From Clostridia bacterium (lineage in GTDB: Bacteria; Bacillota; Clostridia; CAKSNL01; HGM11501), in NCBI GenBank assembly GCA_030535815.1, contig JAUNRD010000089.1, forward strand, positions 1-7,284: 7,284 nucleotides of DNA, given 5' to 3'. Under the pieces are notes generated by a model. It had not been told where the DNA came from and did no database searches. It saw only the letters and a list, made by a program, of their open reading frames with translations. This document shows positions 7,177 to 7,284 of the stretch, piece by piece (position 1 is the stretch's first letter; every line of letters begins with the position of its first letter). A program made the translations under genes and the position numbers.

Positions 7177-7284
7177 TTATTTTTCGATGTTTTCGCACTT
7201 CTGATTTGCTACACCGCAAGATGTTTTGCAAGCTGACTGGCAAGAGGTCTGGCATTCGCCGCATCCGCCGTTTTTAACTGAAGT
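7177..7284 (-). CDS. scfA: SCIFF six-cysteine ranthipeptide precursor, 5' end cut by window edge
   Basis: Reading the minus strand from the window edge gives 35 residues ending at a TAA (7177-7179). The segment from fragment residue 6 to 31 is the SCIFF core: GGCGEC, QTSC, QSAC, KTSC, then GVANQKCEN. It has six cysteines at fragment positions 8, 11, 15, 19, 23 and 30, matching the family definition of six Cys in about forty-five residues. About 10 N-terminal residues, the start codon, the ribosome binding site and the promoter lie outside the window. The peptide is the expected substrate of the adjacent ScfB. Ranthipeptides are proposed to act in clostridial population signalling, but their role is not settled. 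The residue after the fifth Cys is Gly (codon GGT, 7213-7215), whereas I recall Thr in the characterised CteA. Confidence 0.95.
   Translation of the reverse strand, partial: TSVKNGGCGECQTSCQSACKTSCGVANQKCENIEK

Noticed and set aside
1..7284. tRNA, rRNA, riboswitch, insertion sequence or phage attachment site
   Set aside because: Genes fill nearly the whole window; the gaps are 148 nt or less and are explained by terminators, a promoter and ribosome binding sites. No inverted-repeat-bounded transposase or RNA-gene signature was seen.

Overview
The window reads as a chromosomal segment from an anaerobic member of the Clostridia, probably an uncultured gut or environmental Oscillospiraceae/Lachnospiraceae-like lineage. 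The evidence is the SCIFF ranthipeptide pair (precursor plus radical SAM maturase), which is close to a signature of Clostridia, together with S-layer-homology and copper-amine-oxidase-N type surface domains, AAGGAG-like ribosome binding sites and moderately low GC. The species cannot be fixed from the sequence alone.

Layout from left to right. (1) Positions 2-871 (+) hold the 3' end of a large cell-surface protein: one InlB B-repeat-like domain, an acidic Lys/Glu linker and three S-layer homology repeats. (2) A 14-bp-stem hairpin at 885-915 serves as a shared terminator for two convergent genes. (3) typA/bipA (922-2766, -) encodes a complete ribosome-associated GTPase with its own near-perfect sigma-A promoter at 2823-2851. 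(4) The rest of the minus strand looks like one transcription unit read from the right edge leftward: scfA (SCIFF precursor, cut by the window edge, 7177-7284), a hairpin with a short T-run (7141-7166), scfB (radical SAM/SPASM maturase, 5744-7117), a PLP-dependent Orn/Lys/Arg-decarboxylase-family enzyme coupled to scfB by an ATGA overlap (4419-5747), and a secreted protein combining a copper-amine-oxidase-N domain with about 13 YD-like repeats (2915-4390). The unit ends at a strong intrinsic terminator (2874-2910).

How the genes fit together. ScfA is a small six-cysteine peptide on which ScfB is expected to install thioether cross-links. The hairpin between them would plausibly give more peptide than enzyme. 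The decarboxylase-like gene is so tightly coupled to scfB that the two are almost certainly made together, but whether it acts on the peptide or simply makes a polyamine precursor cannot be told from sequence. The exported YD-repeat protein follows in the same apparent operon with no visible promoter of its own. The most interesting points are the unlabelled, truncated scfA, a Gly at the position where I recall the characterised SCIFF peptide having its Thr thioether acceptor, and the coupling of a ranthipeptide maturase to a PLP enzyme.
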